From the NCBI RefSeq assembly GCF_037975245.1, contig NC_092572.1, forward strand, positions 783,501 through 847,500: DNA of 64,000 bases, written 5' to 3'. The first letter of the stretch is position 1. Every line of letters begins with the position of its first letter. Below, piece by piece: positions 43,616-56,837 of this stretch. Position numbers and translations under genes: made by a program. Under the pieces are notes generated by a model. That model was given only the letters and a program-made list of their open reading frames with translations, did not search any database and was not told where the DNA came from. This stretch comes from Apostichopus japonicus (taxonomy: Eukaryota > Echinodermata > Holothuroidea > Aspidochirotida > Stichopodidae).

Positions 43616-45346
43616 ACCACATGCGATTTCACCAAGTCCATAATTTGAATTCTTGTATGTAGTGTATTGTAACCTATTTGTGACATAACTGTCTAGCCAA
43701 TTTAGGGTTGTTCCTCTGATTCCGTAGAAAGATAGTTTGGATAATAAAATGGAGTGGTTAATTGTGTCGAATGCTTTGGACAGGTCGAGGAAGACGCCGT
43801 TCTAACTATTGTCATTATCGAGATTAGTGTAAAGTCTGTCAATAGCATCTGCCAGAGCAAGTTCAGTAGAATGACCAGGGCGGAAACCATACTGTCGGTT
43901 ACAAAGAATCTTGTACTTGCACATAAAATCGTAAATACGATTGAACATTAACCGTTCAATCAGTTTTGAAAACATGATAACAGTGATATAGGGCGATAAT
44001 TTTGATAAGAACTCGTGTTACCTTTTTTGAAGATAGGCACTACTTTTGCGACTTTGAGTTTGTCAGGATATATGCCAGTATTAATAGAGATATTACAGAT
44101 GTGAGTCATGGGTTTAGCAATAAAATGAATAACATTTTTGATAATACCTGGCTTAAAACCATCGTAACCTGCTGCCTTATTTGATTTTAAGTTGGGGCCT
44201 GCTATTTTAAGGAACTCAGCTTCAGTAACAGGATAACTGAAAAGAGAATGGCTGTTTATGCTGTCATTCATGTGAATGAGTTTTCAGCAGTGTTCTTACT
44301 TTTAATCTTACTGGCAAGTTCCTGGCCCAAGTTGAGAAAACATTAGTTAAATGATTTGTTACTTCTTTATTATCACTAACTAGTTGATTGTTTTCGTTAA
44401 AAGCAGTGGGATAATTGGAATGCTTATTTTGTCCGAGAATTTTCTTTACAGTTGTCCATGTTTGGCCAATATTGTTTCTGCTATTGTTAATCTTATTACA
44501 ATAGTATAATTTCTTTGACAAACGAATAATCTGGTTAAGTTTGTTCCGGTATAGAGTATAGGCTGACCTACTGTCATTAGTGTTGTTCTTTAGGTAGCGT
44601 CTATATAGCTGTTTTTTCCTCTTAATGGATTTTAAGGTTTCATTAGTTATCCAAGGGTGTTTCTTTTCCTCCTTTTTGTTTTACTGATGGCATGCAATGG
44701 AAAACAGGTATTGTACGTTGAATTAAATGAATCAAAGAAAGCATTATAAGAAGTGTTAGCGTCAGGCTTAGTAAGCACTTCATCCTATGTTTTACTTTTA
44801 AATTCAGAAATAAACGTTTGAATGTTCTTATTGCTGTAGTTACGGACTTGCAATGGGTTGTACCTGACTGTACTCTGATTCACAGGGGCATGAAGAAAAA
44901 TAGGAAAATGGTCACTAATATATGTAATAAGTATTTCCAGATGCCATTGAAGAATCAACATTGGTTAAGATATTGTCAATTATAGTTGCAGAAGATGGGC
45001 TAACCCGAGTAAGTTTAGTTATCGTGGGATAAAACCCGCTCGAATAAATAAGGTTAATAAAGTCAGTAGATATGCTTGCTTTAGATAAATCAATATTAAA
45101 ATCTCCCATAATATAGGTACTGCAGTGGTCAATAGCGATGGTGCTAAGGATAAGCTGCATATTTAAATTGAAATCATCATTCGAACTGTTGGGAGGTCTG
45201 TATACACAACCAACGATACATTTTTCGTTACTAGGTGTACTCGTTTCAATGAATATAGCTTCGATAGAATTGTTTAAAATAGACAAATCTGTACGGTGTT
45301 TAAAATTAAAGTCATTATTTATGAAAAGGCAAACACCACTACCCAT

Positions 45347-46297
45347 TCATTTAGTACGATCTTGTTCAATTAGTGTGTAATTGTCAATCTTAATAAGAGG
45401 AGATATTTTATTCGTAAACCAGGTTTCAGTAAAACCAATTATGGAAAAATCTTGATTTAACAAAGGGATAAAAGTAGCAATATTGGAAAAGTGTTTCTTT
45501 AGACAACGACTATTGTGATGTAGTAATGATATGCACTTATGTGAGTTATTAAAAGAATCGATGTCATAATACTTACAAGATACATTATTTTCGCTCATGT
45601 CTTCCGTCTGACCTTTCTCCTTAGTGCGGAAATTGTAGGTTTTCTCGATCGCTGGTTGTGTGGTTTTCTTTTGTTGACTGGTTAACTTCTTCGGTATAGT
45701 GTAGACTTCATCGGTTGAAGCTGCTCTCTTCATTCTTGTGTTTTCTGTTGCCGAGGATCGAGTTATCGCGGGTTGGGAATTTGATGTTGTAAGTAGGTTT
45801 TTCTTCTGCGTTTTATTATATTTATATGCTGGTTTGGTGTGTTTGTTATTGCTATTTTCACTATGTCTTTGCTTTGGTAAATCTTCGCTTTCTGTGCCCG
45901 TGTCGATCGAAGTTTCACTTTCGCCTGCGTCTAAGTTTGTTCCAGTGGCCTGATCTGTCACTTGACTGTCTTTTCTGGTGTCTCCTTTAAGGTCAAGTTG
46001 TTTTTTAACTTCATCATTGTTCCCTTGATCGGATTCTCTTGATGTTTCATTGTCTTGCTGATCCTTCATGATCTCTTGCTCGTAATCTTCTCCATATTCA
46101 GTACAGTTGAAGCTTTTGTGGCCAAAGCGATGACAGTTAAAGCACTCTATTGTTGGGCATCTTGATTCGGAGTGTCCCAGCTCATCACATTGTTTACATC
46201 TATAGTTTGGGCAGTTTCTCATTAGATGATCCTCTCCCAAGCAATTGTTGCAAACCCTACATTGCCATTTTGTTTGAGGCTTATATGGATGCCTCAA
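45347..46297 (-). pseudogene. LINE zinc-knuckle and endonuclease N-terminal frame
   Basis: 316 codons. CCHC motifs at about residues 13-61 (CRVCNNCLGEDHLMRNC, CKQCDELGHSESRC, CFNCHRFGHKSFNC), a long Ser/Thr/Lys-rich linker, then ISLLHHNSR...IIGFTETWF of the endonuclease. The knuckles and endonuclease share one frame. A TGA then interrupts, with the same frame continuing from 45,346. Confidence 0.75.
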
Positions 46298-46300
46298 ATT

Positions 46301-46840
46301 ACAAGAGCATATGATAGACTTATGGTAGACTTATAGTCTATGTTTCATTACTTTAGTATTGAAACCACGTTCAGAAGAATACGAGGAAGGAAACGGGCGG
46401 AAACTAGTAGACCTCTTGTAAGTTGTAAATAACTATAAATGTGCAAAGAAGCTATACTAGCATGGTATGGTCGCAATATAACATATGTATGTTATAGAAG
46501 TAACGGGTCAGGATAATACCGTGTATAATGAAGTGGAACGGTAGAGACAGGTAGAGTTAATATCGTTCCCTAACTTGTGACTATCGTTTAGATGGGACCT
46601 GCATTAGCTAAATAATTAGCGAGAACGGAAAATATCTGATAACACAATAATATTACATGTCCGTATTTGACATGTAACTAGAATGAAAAGAAGAATATTA
46701 ACAAACATGATACAGAGAAACATGGTTACTGCTTACTCTGTTCAGCTAACTATATATCGAGAAGAGATCTTTTGGCTACGACACGACACAAATATTTATA
46801 TACTTTAAACTAGCGCCAACCCAAACAAAGTAGCAATAGG
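46301..46840. other. Unique spacer between LINE and block B
   Basis: No gene seen. Short AT-rich text with no clear repeat. Confidence 0.3.
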
Positions 46841-47055
46841 CAGATAGCTAGCTAGCGAGAGTAAGGAATGCAAAACCTGGTCACTACACATTGTCTTTGT
46901 TCACAATTGTCACTACCATTAATAATCGGAGCCGAAGGACAGATAACAGTACATATACAGAATTTGGTCGTACTCTAATTTCATCAGAACCGTATATGTA
47001 AAAAGACTACTCGGCTTTTTTCCTAAGATCATGTTAAGTTTTATGTTCGCCTTAC

Positions 47056-47333
47056 GTGCCCAGGTGACTTTTCTTAAAAAAATATATGTAAATATACGGT
47101 TGTGATTCCCGATCATTTACAACGTAACCGCCTTTCGTTTTCTTGCATAATCCTGGTTCCTTGTTTGAAAATTCAGTACAATAGAAACAGTCACTAAACG
47201 TTGGCATTATATAAAATGTAACAGCGTCCCCCTTTTTTGATGGCAAACATTTAGCTTTCTTACGCAATAGAAAACAAAAGGGCACGGGAAACAGCGCGAT
47301 TAAGAGAACGAAATAACTTAAACCATTTGGCAT
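47056..47333 (-). CDS. Possible secreted Cys-rich exon (intact only here)
   Basis: ATG at 47,333 starts a 93-codon frame with a hydrophobic leader (SYFVLLIALFPVPFCFLL), then KKGDAVTFY and DCFYCTEF, vaguely Ig-like. A GTAAGG donor at its end gives a possible phase-2 exon. The homologous block A stretch (about 28,180-28,470) is frameshifted and has stops. Weak candidate for the first exon of another receptor-like gene. Confidence 0.3.
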
Positions 47334-49172
47334 AAGTTTACTTTTTCAAACGCTTTTGGTAACATGCGTAGGTAGAGTTATTGGACTGAGTACAAAGAAA
47401 GAGACAAACAATAAGTAGCATTAACAACAGACGTGGAATAAGTAGCCAACGTCAATTTTCGTTAAGCGGTCAAATTAACCATTCATTGCATAGAAGTGTT
47501 GATGTTATTTCACTGCTACGATTTAATGGAACTTTCAAAATAGCTCAAATTAGCTATGGGATTAATTTGGTGGGGATGTGCTATGTATATGTTTCATCGT
47601 CAATGGGGATTTCAATCATTGTAGCCTCCGGAAAAGTAATGTGCACTACTATCAACATGTGACTTGCACAACAGGAGCTACTGCTACCCTGGATTTGCTC
47701 TATTCAACGTAAAGGATGCCTACAACTCCATTCAATTGCCAGCGCTTGGTAATGCCGATCATAACCTCATCAACATACTACCCAAGTACAGACCCATTGT
47801 TCAGAGGCAGAAACCGTCGACCGTGACTGTTCAACAATGGAACGAAGACAGCTTAGAACATCTTAGAGCTGCACTGGATGCTACTGACTGGAATGCCTTT
47901 ATAGACGCTGCCTGGGACTTGGATGAATTGACGGAAACAGTAAGCGATTACATCAATTTCTGTGTTGAACTTACAATTCCAACAAAGCAGATTTAAGTTT
48001 ATCCTAACAACAAACCTTGGATTACGAAACGGGTAAAGGACGTCATCAATAGGAAGAAGGGGCTCTTCGGTAAAGGAGATCATGAGAGATTGAAGAAAAT
48101 CCGGTCTGAACTGAAAAGGATTATTCACGAGGAGAGGGCAGCTTACAAGGACAAAGTTGAAGGGCATTTTACTGGTAGCAACATGAAGCGCGTCTGGGAA
48201 GGCGTGCGCTTGATGAGTGGATACAACAATAAACCGAAATCTTGCCTATTACCCAGAGTGGATGAAGACTATGCGAACGAACTGAATTGCTTTTATAATC
48301 GTTTCGATCGACAGGATATTGCAGCTGAACACGACGATTTCAACAGCAGTTCACAAATTCTGACTGTGACATCACGGTTACTGAAGGGAGGTTCGTCGTC
48401 ATTAGTCAAGACTCCACTCATGGAAGGCTGCCGGACCAGACAAGCTCTCCCCGCGGGTCTTAAAACAATGTGCAATACAACTTTCGAACATGTTAACGTA
48501 TATTTTCAATCAATCTTTCACGACCCGTGTTATACCTAACTTATGGAAGCAATCATGTATCATACAAGTACCTAAAACCAGTGCAATATCATGTTTGAAT
48601 GACTTACGTCATGTTGCCCTCACTGCTGTGCCAATGAAAGTTTGTGAACGTATATATTTAGAACGCTTTAGACCATTCGTAACTCCATTTTGAGATCCTT
48701 TCCAGTTTGCATACCAATCAGATCGAAGTTGTGAAGATGCCAGTCTTTTGATCCTTCAAAAACTATATTCTCATTTAGAACATTCTTGCCGAGGACATTT
48801 TTCCCGTGTGACATTTTTCGACTTTTCGTCTAAATTCAACACAATCCAATCACATATTTTAGTCAGTAAACTTAAGAATATGGACGTTCCCGGTGGTTTT
48901 ATTCAGTGGATTTTAAACTATTTAACTAAGAGAACTCAGTTGGTGAAACTCAGCCATTCGTGTCTCTCCGATGTTATTCTTTCAAATACAGGGGCACCCC
49001 AGGGAACGGTTCTAGCACCGTTCCTATTCACACTTTACACGTACGATGCCGGGTCATCAGAACAAGGGTGCTCACTCATCAAGTTTTCTGACGATACTGC
49101 CATGATTGGCTTAGTCAATGGTAATAGTGATGAAGCTTACTTACGTCAAATTCAGTCTTTTGCGAACTACTG

Positions 49173-52100
49173 CACAGAAAACAAAAAGTACTCATTGAGA
49201 GTAAATTTACTTAACAAATGAGTGTCAAAACTATTATTCGTTCACATATTGTGTGTTTGAACGAGCTTGCTTAGGTTTGTGTGAGTATTTGTACCATCAT
49301 GCTTTAATTTACTCATTCGTCTACGCAAGAAACGTAGAATTAGAGCTTTAGTGGTATTAATACTAGCTTCAAATGATAAAACTATTCGCACATTTAATTT
49401 TACCCTTGACCATGGTAAATTTACTCAATCGCTTCAGAGATGTCTTACAACAACGAGAGTTGAAGTACACGTTCGTGTTTAACTTTACTAGTATTAGAAT
49501 AATCTCACACGCCGTTTTCAACGACTACTACTTCGTACGATGAATACGTCACTTTCACGCATACTACCTTATACCCGGCGCTCACGAAGTTACACGTTAC
49601 TCAATCCGTCCTCACTTCTTTTGGTGTGGGTGTTTCGTTAAGCATCTAAGAGTAAGTATTTTATTGAAAAGATGATCCAACAGCACTGGTCGTGGACTAT
49701 ACCTAACTTTTCATTATTATATCAACTCATTCAGCTACTAGACTGATACGTACAGTGACAGTTACCTGCAAGGTTACTTGTAAGTTGTAACGTTAGGATA
49801 GCATACTTGGGCAGCGTTGTCCCGTAGTCTTTGTAGGCTAGGCCTACATTTACGTGTAAGTAGGCATAGACTAGGCTAAAAGAATTGATAATAGGCTAGG
49901 CATATGCCATCTGAGTTGACGTTGACTTTGTGAACAGCAGTGTGGCAGTTGTTCAACTAAGAAATGACCCGCATATGCTACTAGTACTATTGTTCCACTT
50001 AGCCGAAAGTTTATGACGGCAATGATATGTGGTTCAGTGTAGTCCAGCCTTACATAGTCCTAACGAGTAGCAATTTCATTGTGTTTGTGCAGGCCCTAGC
50101 CCTGCCAAAGCAGAGTGGGGGCCGGGGGGTATTAACAGTAGGCCCTATAGGGTAATATTGTGAAAGAGATCATACTTGTTATAACTTGAGATGTACTGTT
50201 AAAAAAAAATAATAATAATGGGGGCCTAGGGCCTATATAAGAACATGAACAACCAAATTACCATGCTACTTGGAAGTTGGAACATCATCTAGGCTACCTT
50301 ATTATAGGGTAAATGACTCTTAATGTAGTAAAGGTCGGGTGAGAAGCAGAAGTAGCTTATCATTGGGTCAGCAGAGGTAGAAATATACTATTTAAAAATG
50401 TGAAAGTCAGGCACTGTATACCTAGGTATTTGAATAAAATTAGGCCTAGCCTTTATGCCTAATTTCATTCAAATTATATAGGTCTGCCATTGTTTATACA
50501 AACCCCTTAAACTAAAAGCCTTCATTATTCTTGCAGTAACAATAGACCACAGAAGTCAATACACAGGCCGCTTAGTTGAATCGCCATTGCTACAAAATCC
50601 TTCACTAAAATTCATAAGTGTACCAGTATGAAGTAGTTGATCATAATGAACTAGGCTGGATGAAATTTAGTGAGAAACGTACATCAAATGATAAATTGTC
50701 ATATTCTGATGATAAGGAGGGAAGAATAATGAAATTATTGATTGAAGTCAAAGCTCTGTCATGTCGTTGATGTTATAAACAGATGCTGATCGATGTCTCA
50801 GAGTTTTAAAATGCATATAGGCCTAATTTACAGCAGTTAATAGTTTCTCCTTTTTTTTATTTAATTCAGACTACTTTATTCTTCTCAAAGACTGAAAAAA
50901 TTATAATATTAATGTGAAAATCAACGGACAATTCCATTGCCTAAAATATTCATAAAGTGCTGCAAACGTTGATGAATATTGACTACTTTCAAAAGTCTTA
51001 CTTTTGTCCTAATTTTGGGCTACAAAATTCTTCTTTTGTCCTGTTTTATCGATGATTTTGATCCTATACTTCTACTGTATCATAGACTTTCACCATAGTC
51101 CACTTGAAAGCATGCTCTGTTCAACAGGTCATTGTAGCCATCAGTAACGAAAACTGCCTTGAATCATGATTTTGAATTTAATGGTTGTCGATAGCCATTA
51201 GTCAAATATAAGCCCATTGATGCTAATGCCTAAATGTGATGTTATAAATGTTTTAGGCCTACATAGAAAGGTGTTACTGGATTACACCAAGTTACATTTA
51301 ATCAGTCAGTAAAACAGTTATACTGCTATCGACAGTATTATCTTTAAATAACTGGAAAACATATTTCGTACGCACTTTACTGTATAATGATGTTTTGAAA
51401 TGAAATGGTTCTTTTTCATTTCAGATTTTCATAAACACTGCAGAACGACAGTCCTGAAAAGGAGTCAAACATACGCAAAGTAAGCATGGCAGAAAATAGG
51501 TGGAATTTAAATTACCAATGCCCAAAATGTTTGGTCTTTTGGACAGGAAGGTTCAACAAACTCTTAGAACATTTACACCTCATTCACTCTCATGAGCAAC
51601 ATTTTTCACTTAGATGCGGAATAAAAAATTGTGAAAAGACTTATGTTAAAATTGATTCATTTAAGAAACATCTGAAAAGGGTGCATGATAATTGTCATTT
51701 GGATGAAACACTGGCTATGTCTGAGGAAGCAAACATGCAAATCGATGTTAGATGCTCTTTGTTGCCTAATTTGCACATACCCTGCCTTTGATATGGAGTA
51801 TCCAAAGGAATGTAAAAATTCCTTGTTGCTGGCAGAAACCATGCTTGGAGCGAAGAATACAACAACACGAGGTGCACAATCACTTATTCAAAAGGTACTT
51901 TCATGTACCTCCAAAGTGTAAAACACCCTGATTTGCACTAACTTTGATATTGAGTATCGAAGATATGTTAAAATCCATTACTGCTGGCTGAAACAATGAT
52001 ATTAGTCCAGAACAGAAAAAAACACAAACTATGTAATTACTGATTCAAAGGACCTTCATATAGCTCTGATGTTCAGAACTTTAATAGACTAAGAGTTCCA

Positions 52101-53194
52101 TACAATGGAAAACTAATTGAAAGCAAAAAAGTGTAAAAAGTATTGTTATTCTGTTTCTCAAAGTTTAGGTGTATGTTTTTCTTCATTTTATTACCAATGC
52201 AAAGAAACTTTTGAAAAAAGAAAGGTTTTGACTGTTCTTTTCCATTTTCTTTCTTATAAATTATTTATTCTTCATAAATAATTGCTGCATGGGCTGAAAA
52301 AGTTCTGGTCTGCACTTGCAAATCCATGTTTGATGCACTTTGATTTATAATTGTTAACCCTTTCCAATGAATGATCATCATTTCAAGTTTATGTCAACCT
52401 TTCCATGATGATATTAAAAGTAAATCACTAAAGTTTCATATTAGAATTTAGTATCATAACAATGTATTTATATGTAAAACATTTCAACCCTTTGAGATGT
52501 ACACATGCATGGGCGGGAGAAATCTAAAAAGTTTAAAGATGTTTGGTGTTGATTACATCCTAAAGCAGAGTTTTTTGTACTACGAAAACAAATAATCGTT
52601 GATGTTTAATTGATTGGAAATCAATGGTGTTTATCGTTCTCGTCATTATATCTGGTCATTTTATAAGTCATAGCATATATACATCAAGTTAATTAGCCAA
52701 AGCATATCTTGCAAAGAAAATTATGTGTTTTTCATGAACGGAAAAGATTGATCAAAGTCATCCGCTTTTTACGTATTTTCAAGGAAGATATCGTTTTAAC
52801 AAGTCTTAGAATACTTTTACTGTTTTATGAGAGTACATGTGTTTAGTGTGCCTTCTTTTGGTATGTTCTGACGCGTTTGATTTGATACGTATTTGTTTCA
52901 ATAAAACATCGACAAAACTACAATATGTTTTCTCAACTTTCATTTCTTAAGATTAAATAAATGGTTTAGTGAATAGTAATTTTACTCATGGCTTGAGTAT
53001 GTTTATGGTTCGAATAGTAAATTTAAACAAACTTCCTGGTAGTTTTCGGGATGTAACTTTACGAGGCTTATATAGTAACTTTACTACCAGCACCATTTAA
53101 GAATACTCATAGTGGTCGTAAATTTACTCGCATTTGCCTAGTAGAACTGGGGATGTAACTTTACTCGCAATTGGAGTAAATTTCGTTTTCTGTG
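49173..53194. mobile_element. 4.0-kb DNA-transposon-like element with CACAG ends
   Basis: Ends are imperfect inverted repeats of about 40 bp: CACAGAAAACAAAAAGTACTC at the left and the complement of CACAGAAAACGAAATTTACTC at the right, with a possible TG duplication. Subterminal GAGTAAA/GTAAATTTAC motifs repeat many times in the first and last few hundred bases. CACAG fits the CMC (CACTA-Mirage-Chapaev) terminus pattern; that placement is tentative. The only notable frame is a zinc-finger exon (51486-51791); no transposase core was seen. Confidence 0.7.
51486..51791 (+). CDS. Two-finger C2H2 protein exon in the 4.0-kb element
   Basis: 101 codons from ATG at 51,486. Finger 1: C12-x2-C15-x13-H29-x4-H34; finger 2: C44-x4-C49-x12-H62-x4-H67. 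It follows an intron-like acceptor (tttcatttcag at 51,413-51,424). Such proteins occur in DNA transposons, so it is probably element-encoded. It could be the N-terminal exon of a larger protein whose other exons are lost. Confidence 0.5.
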   Translation: MAENRWNLNYQCPKCLVFWTGRFNKLLEHLHLIHSHEQHFSLRCGIKNCEKTYVKIDSFKKHLKRVHDNCHLDETLAMSEEANMQIDVRCSLLPNLHIPCL

Positions 53195-53807
53195 TGTGAT
53201 CTTAACTTCCTCCAATTAAAAGTTGCTAAGACCAAAGAAATGATTATTGATTTCCGTCGCAATACTATTCCTCCACCCCTGTTGTTTTCAAAGGAAATGT
53301 AGTTGATCGTGTTACGTCATATAAGTATCTTGAGGTAGTGCTGAATGATCACTTGGCATGGGGAGATCATATTGATATATTGGTTAAAAAGTTGAATTCT
53401 AGATTGTACTGCCTCCGTAAGAATTTTGATGTTCGTCATGACATCCTTGAAATGTACAGAAGGACCATACCCACCCCCTCTATGAGCTACTTCATAATAG
53501 TCACATGTCCAGAGGCAGTGGCAGATTGAGACTTCCGTGTCTCAAAACCAATAGATACAGAGATTCTTTCATACCCCGTGCAATGAAGCTTTTCAATGAG
53601 GTTTTGTTACGTTGACTCTCATATATTGACTTTTTCTTATTATTCTTACTGTCTTATTGTACAATATACACATCTAATTTTGGTAACATTTTCATTGTTT
53701 TATGAGCGAGTGCCTGAATTTCCCTTTGGGATCAATAAAGTTTTACTTATCTTATCTTATCTTATAGCACATCAACTAATAACGTTCGCCAAAACCTATG
53801 TTTTACA

Positions 53808-54115
53808 GATCATTGCGTTGTGTCCTTGGGCAAGGCACTTTATCTCCATTGCCTCACTTCACCCAGGTGTATAAATGGGGACTTGCGAGGTAACTTGTAA
53901 ATATAGTTGCGTGCGCCGGTTTCTGGCTGCACCCTATGGGAAGTCCCCCGGGGGACACGTGGTTGTGGTGCACTGTGGTGCCCCTGGAGAGATTGATTGA
54001 ATTGCGCATACTTTGGTGTGTGGGTGTGACAAGTTACCAATGACCAAGGCTAATAGCGCCTTTGAACAATTTATGTTGACTTTGGCGCTATATAAATGTC
54101 TTCTGATTGATTGAT
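53808..54115 (+). mobile_element. SINE with GATT tail
   Basis: CCTTGGGCAAGGCACTTTATC and CTTTGGCGCTATATAAATGTC are common marine-invertebrate SINE text, ending in (GATT)n. Block A lacks it: near 28,800 the flanks TTCACA and ATCAATTT are joined directly. Confidence 0.7.
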
Positions 54116-54575
54116 TGAATCAATTTTCATGTAATTTAAGGCACCCAACATAAAGCGATTGCAAATTATGAGCTGGGGCGAGTTAAATATTCGCATCATT
54201 AGATTTAAAAGAGGTTAGAGAAAGGACATGGATGTGGACAGTCTCTTATTCCATGCACTCTCACGTTGTTTGACGTCAATAACTAGCTTTCATATTCCCT
54301 AGAATAGCGATTGCAAAATGTACCGTTTAATGTTATGTGGTTAACATAACTTAAACATATCTGTGGTTCACTAATTTGGTGTATTTGTAAGTGCACAATG
54401 GTTGATGGTACATAGCATATAGAACGAAAGAGGAACGTGTATTTAACTGTCAATTGGCTCTTGTAATGGACTTGCGCCCTCTATTGTTGTCCTGTTTGGC
54501 GTCACCGTTTATGTTACACTAAGCACAGTATAATTAAGTCACATGATGTTAGTATACAGCCGGTTGTCTGATAAT

Positions 54576-55735
54576 CCCCGCACGCGAGATTTTTTTCCCC
54601 AGCGCGGTAAAGGCAATTATTTGCATACCTCGCTTCTCATTGGCTGGGTCTTGCACTTTTGATGCTGAATTGGGAAGTTCGTGCTTACGATATGCGTGTG
54701 TGTATGTACATGAACATACACGTGTACGCAGTGGATCGTGATTCGCATAGACGTATTGTATGAACTGGCGACTGTCTTGAAACAACGTTCAAATTGTTAA
54801 ACAATTTGTGTAAATGTTTTTTCTTTGCTTTTGCGCAGACTTGCTTGTGTACATTAGCATCCATAAGTTCGTAAAACATGATACTGCGACCATGGACTGT
54901 GAGTGTACACGTCTCATTGTAGATGACTGTCCTTCTTTGAAGGCAAGGATTACTTAGTCTTAGGTTGATGATCCAAAACTGAAAAGGCAATAAATCGAAT
55001 AAGTTAGTTTGGACAAGGGTGAAGCTTCGAAGTGATGGTGGAACTTGCTGTACAGAGTACAGCGATGGCAATGTACGCAGATAAGTACCAGGCGTTGCTT
55101 GCTTCAAAACTTTTTAAAAACATTAGACAGCTTGACCGTTTCTGGTTGATTATTTACTTGATATGCTTTTAAACTTTAAACTGATAGACTCTTAATTTTG
55201 AGCAGAGACATTGATATGATTTTCAAAATTATGACCCTTTGATACGGTTTATTATGACCCTTTGGCACGGTTTTCAGATAATATAATACGAAAGGTATAG
55301 GCCTAGTATTTAGTCAAGCATGTTTGTAACCACTGCCACTGTGGATTATAGTTATTGAACACAGACATTTTCTTACGTTTATATAATATTGTGATTTTTT
55401 GTATCATCTTCAAACTATTTCGGTTTGATTTAACTTCTTTAACTTTACAGCAACAGAGTTGTGCGATACATAACCACACCCGTGGCATAACACACCGACA
55501 AATAAATTAACTCTACTCAAACGTGTACCACTGTACATTCTGCTGCTAGACAGTTTTCTTTTTTGTTGTGAGTGTAGCAAAGTAGCCTTGTGCAATGTGG
55601 TATGTGATGAGCGATTCAGTGTAGCAGCTGCTAGTTGATATTTTAATGAATCTTATGTATAAGGACCCCAGCCAATTGGAGCGAGGTATGCTAACTTTGG
55701 CCTATACCGCGCTGGGAAAAAAAATCGCTCCCTGC
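54576..55735. mobile_element. 1.16-kb inverted-repeat element (non-autonomous)
   Basis: Long imperfect terminal inverted repeats of about 75 bp share ATTTTTTTCCC(C)AGCGCGGTA and GCATACCTCGCT...TTGGCTGGG. Block A shows the empty site (CATCCTTGCACAGAG near 29,262); flanks TCCCCGCA and TCCCTGCA may be a diverged 8-bp target duplication. Internal frames show no transposase. Confidence 0.7.
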
Positions 55736-56420
55736 ACAGAGAACAAAAGAATGTTTTAATTCTCAGTTGACTTTTTAATGGACTTGCGCCCTCCATTATC
55801 ATTCTGTTTTGCTGTTACCAGTAATGTTACACTAAGCATAGGGTAATTAACACACACGATGTTAGCATTCAGCAGGGTGTTGTGGGTGATAATCGATCTA
55901 ATACAATATTCGACATGTTGAATGGATTATCTGAAATTTTCTCTTTATCAACAAATATTTGTTTCAAATAGTATATCTTTTTTTTAAAGGTAACACAGTC
56001 CTACACAGTTAAATACATTTAAAATTAATGGGTGACTAAATTTGGATATCAAATCGAAATGTTTGACTTAGTACAGTATTATCAATGCGTCATACTATAC
56101 TGAAATCTTATGCTGTAAGAGAGGGTGTAGCTTTTGTTAAGAGTTGTTCATAAATATCTTTATTTCAGTTTAATATTAAAGTAATAATATCCGAGTACTG
56201 ATTGTTCTAACATTAGCAGTTTTCCGTAGCCTACTCTCTTGCAGGTTTTTGCTTATTTGCAATTTGAATATTGAATATTCTTTTCAGTTGGATTATTTCC
56301 GATGTGTAAAGTTCTGTCTTGTCGATTTTATGTTACGCAGAATGTTTTCATCTCTTGTATCAATACTTATAGTTTGACAACTGTGTTTGTTCTTTCATTT
56401 TGTTCGTGTTTTGTTTCCAG

Positions 56421-56512
56421 ATATTTGGTTAAATTCTGAGATCACTAGACTCCCGAGTGACGTGTTCATACGTGGGAGGCAGGAAGAGGAGGAAGAACCA
56501 GGATGCATTTAA
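56421..56512 (+). CDS. Duplicate of terminal exon 2 (orphan)
   Basis: Same acceptor, phase and length as 29955-30046. No plus-strand Ig or TM exon is visible upstream in block B, so this exon may have no gene to join. Confidence 0.3.
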
Positions 56513-56775
56513 TGGATGAAGGAATCAATAAAAGGATGTAACAAGTTAAGCAGGTAAATATTATTCGTGTTTACAGCGCATTGTGGTAACTCTAAACGCT
56601 GAATTAATGAGGGAGGTTGGTAGAATACATTTAGCTAGGGAAAGAACTACTTTTCGTTAGGGTCATATTTATCATTTATAATTTCTCTTTTCTAAGAAGA
56701 ATCAATTCTTAATATCATACATGACCATATTGGTGATCATCTTGACATATTATTTCTATGCAGTTATCTTTCCAG

Positions 56776-56837
56776 ACGGACAAGCCTTGCCTTTTAGCCG
56801 TGATGGTTACGCAACCAACAAATACCAAAGAGTTTAA
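56776..56837 (+). CDS. Duplicate of terminal exon 3 (orphan)
   Basis: Same acceptor, phase, length and stop as 30309-30370, with Arg to Gly at the first codon and Asn to Lys near the end. Confidence 0.3.

Larger units (their letters stand above)
42530..46300 (-). mobile_element. LINE of the Jockey/CR1/L2 group, degenerate
   Basis: Reading right to left: a frame with three CCHC zinc knuckles and the start of an AP endonuclease (46297-45347), an in-frame TGA, more endonuclease with GDFNIDL (45346-44915), then RT pieces in several frames (44521-44264, 44271-43960, 43890-43702, 43615-42950). The last has [11 protein letters not shown] and the catalytic FADD. The 5' end looks truncated near 46,300; the 3' UTR runs to about 42,530. 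Not mobile in its present state. Confidence 0.85.
47594..53765 (+). mobile_element. Rex1/Babar-like LINE, 5'-truncated, split by another element
   Basis: Endonuclease end at 47,664-47,996 (LPALGNADHNLINILPKYRP), then RT at 48,000-49,170 (KPWITKRVKDVINRKKG, FDFSSKFNTIQ, TGAPQGTVLAPFLFTLY, and IKFSDDTAMIGL with SDD at the catalytic site). RT resumes at 53,200 (AKTKEMIIDFRRN) after a 4-kb insertion. The 3' end is the typical TTTGGGATCAATAAAGT followed by (CTTAT)n. Frames are broken, for example TAA at 47,994. Its insertion point is inside block B at the site equal to about 28,729 in block A. Confidence 0.85.
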
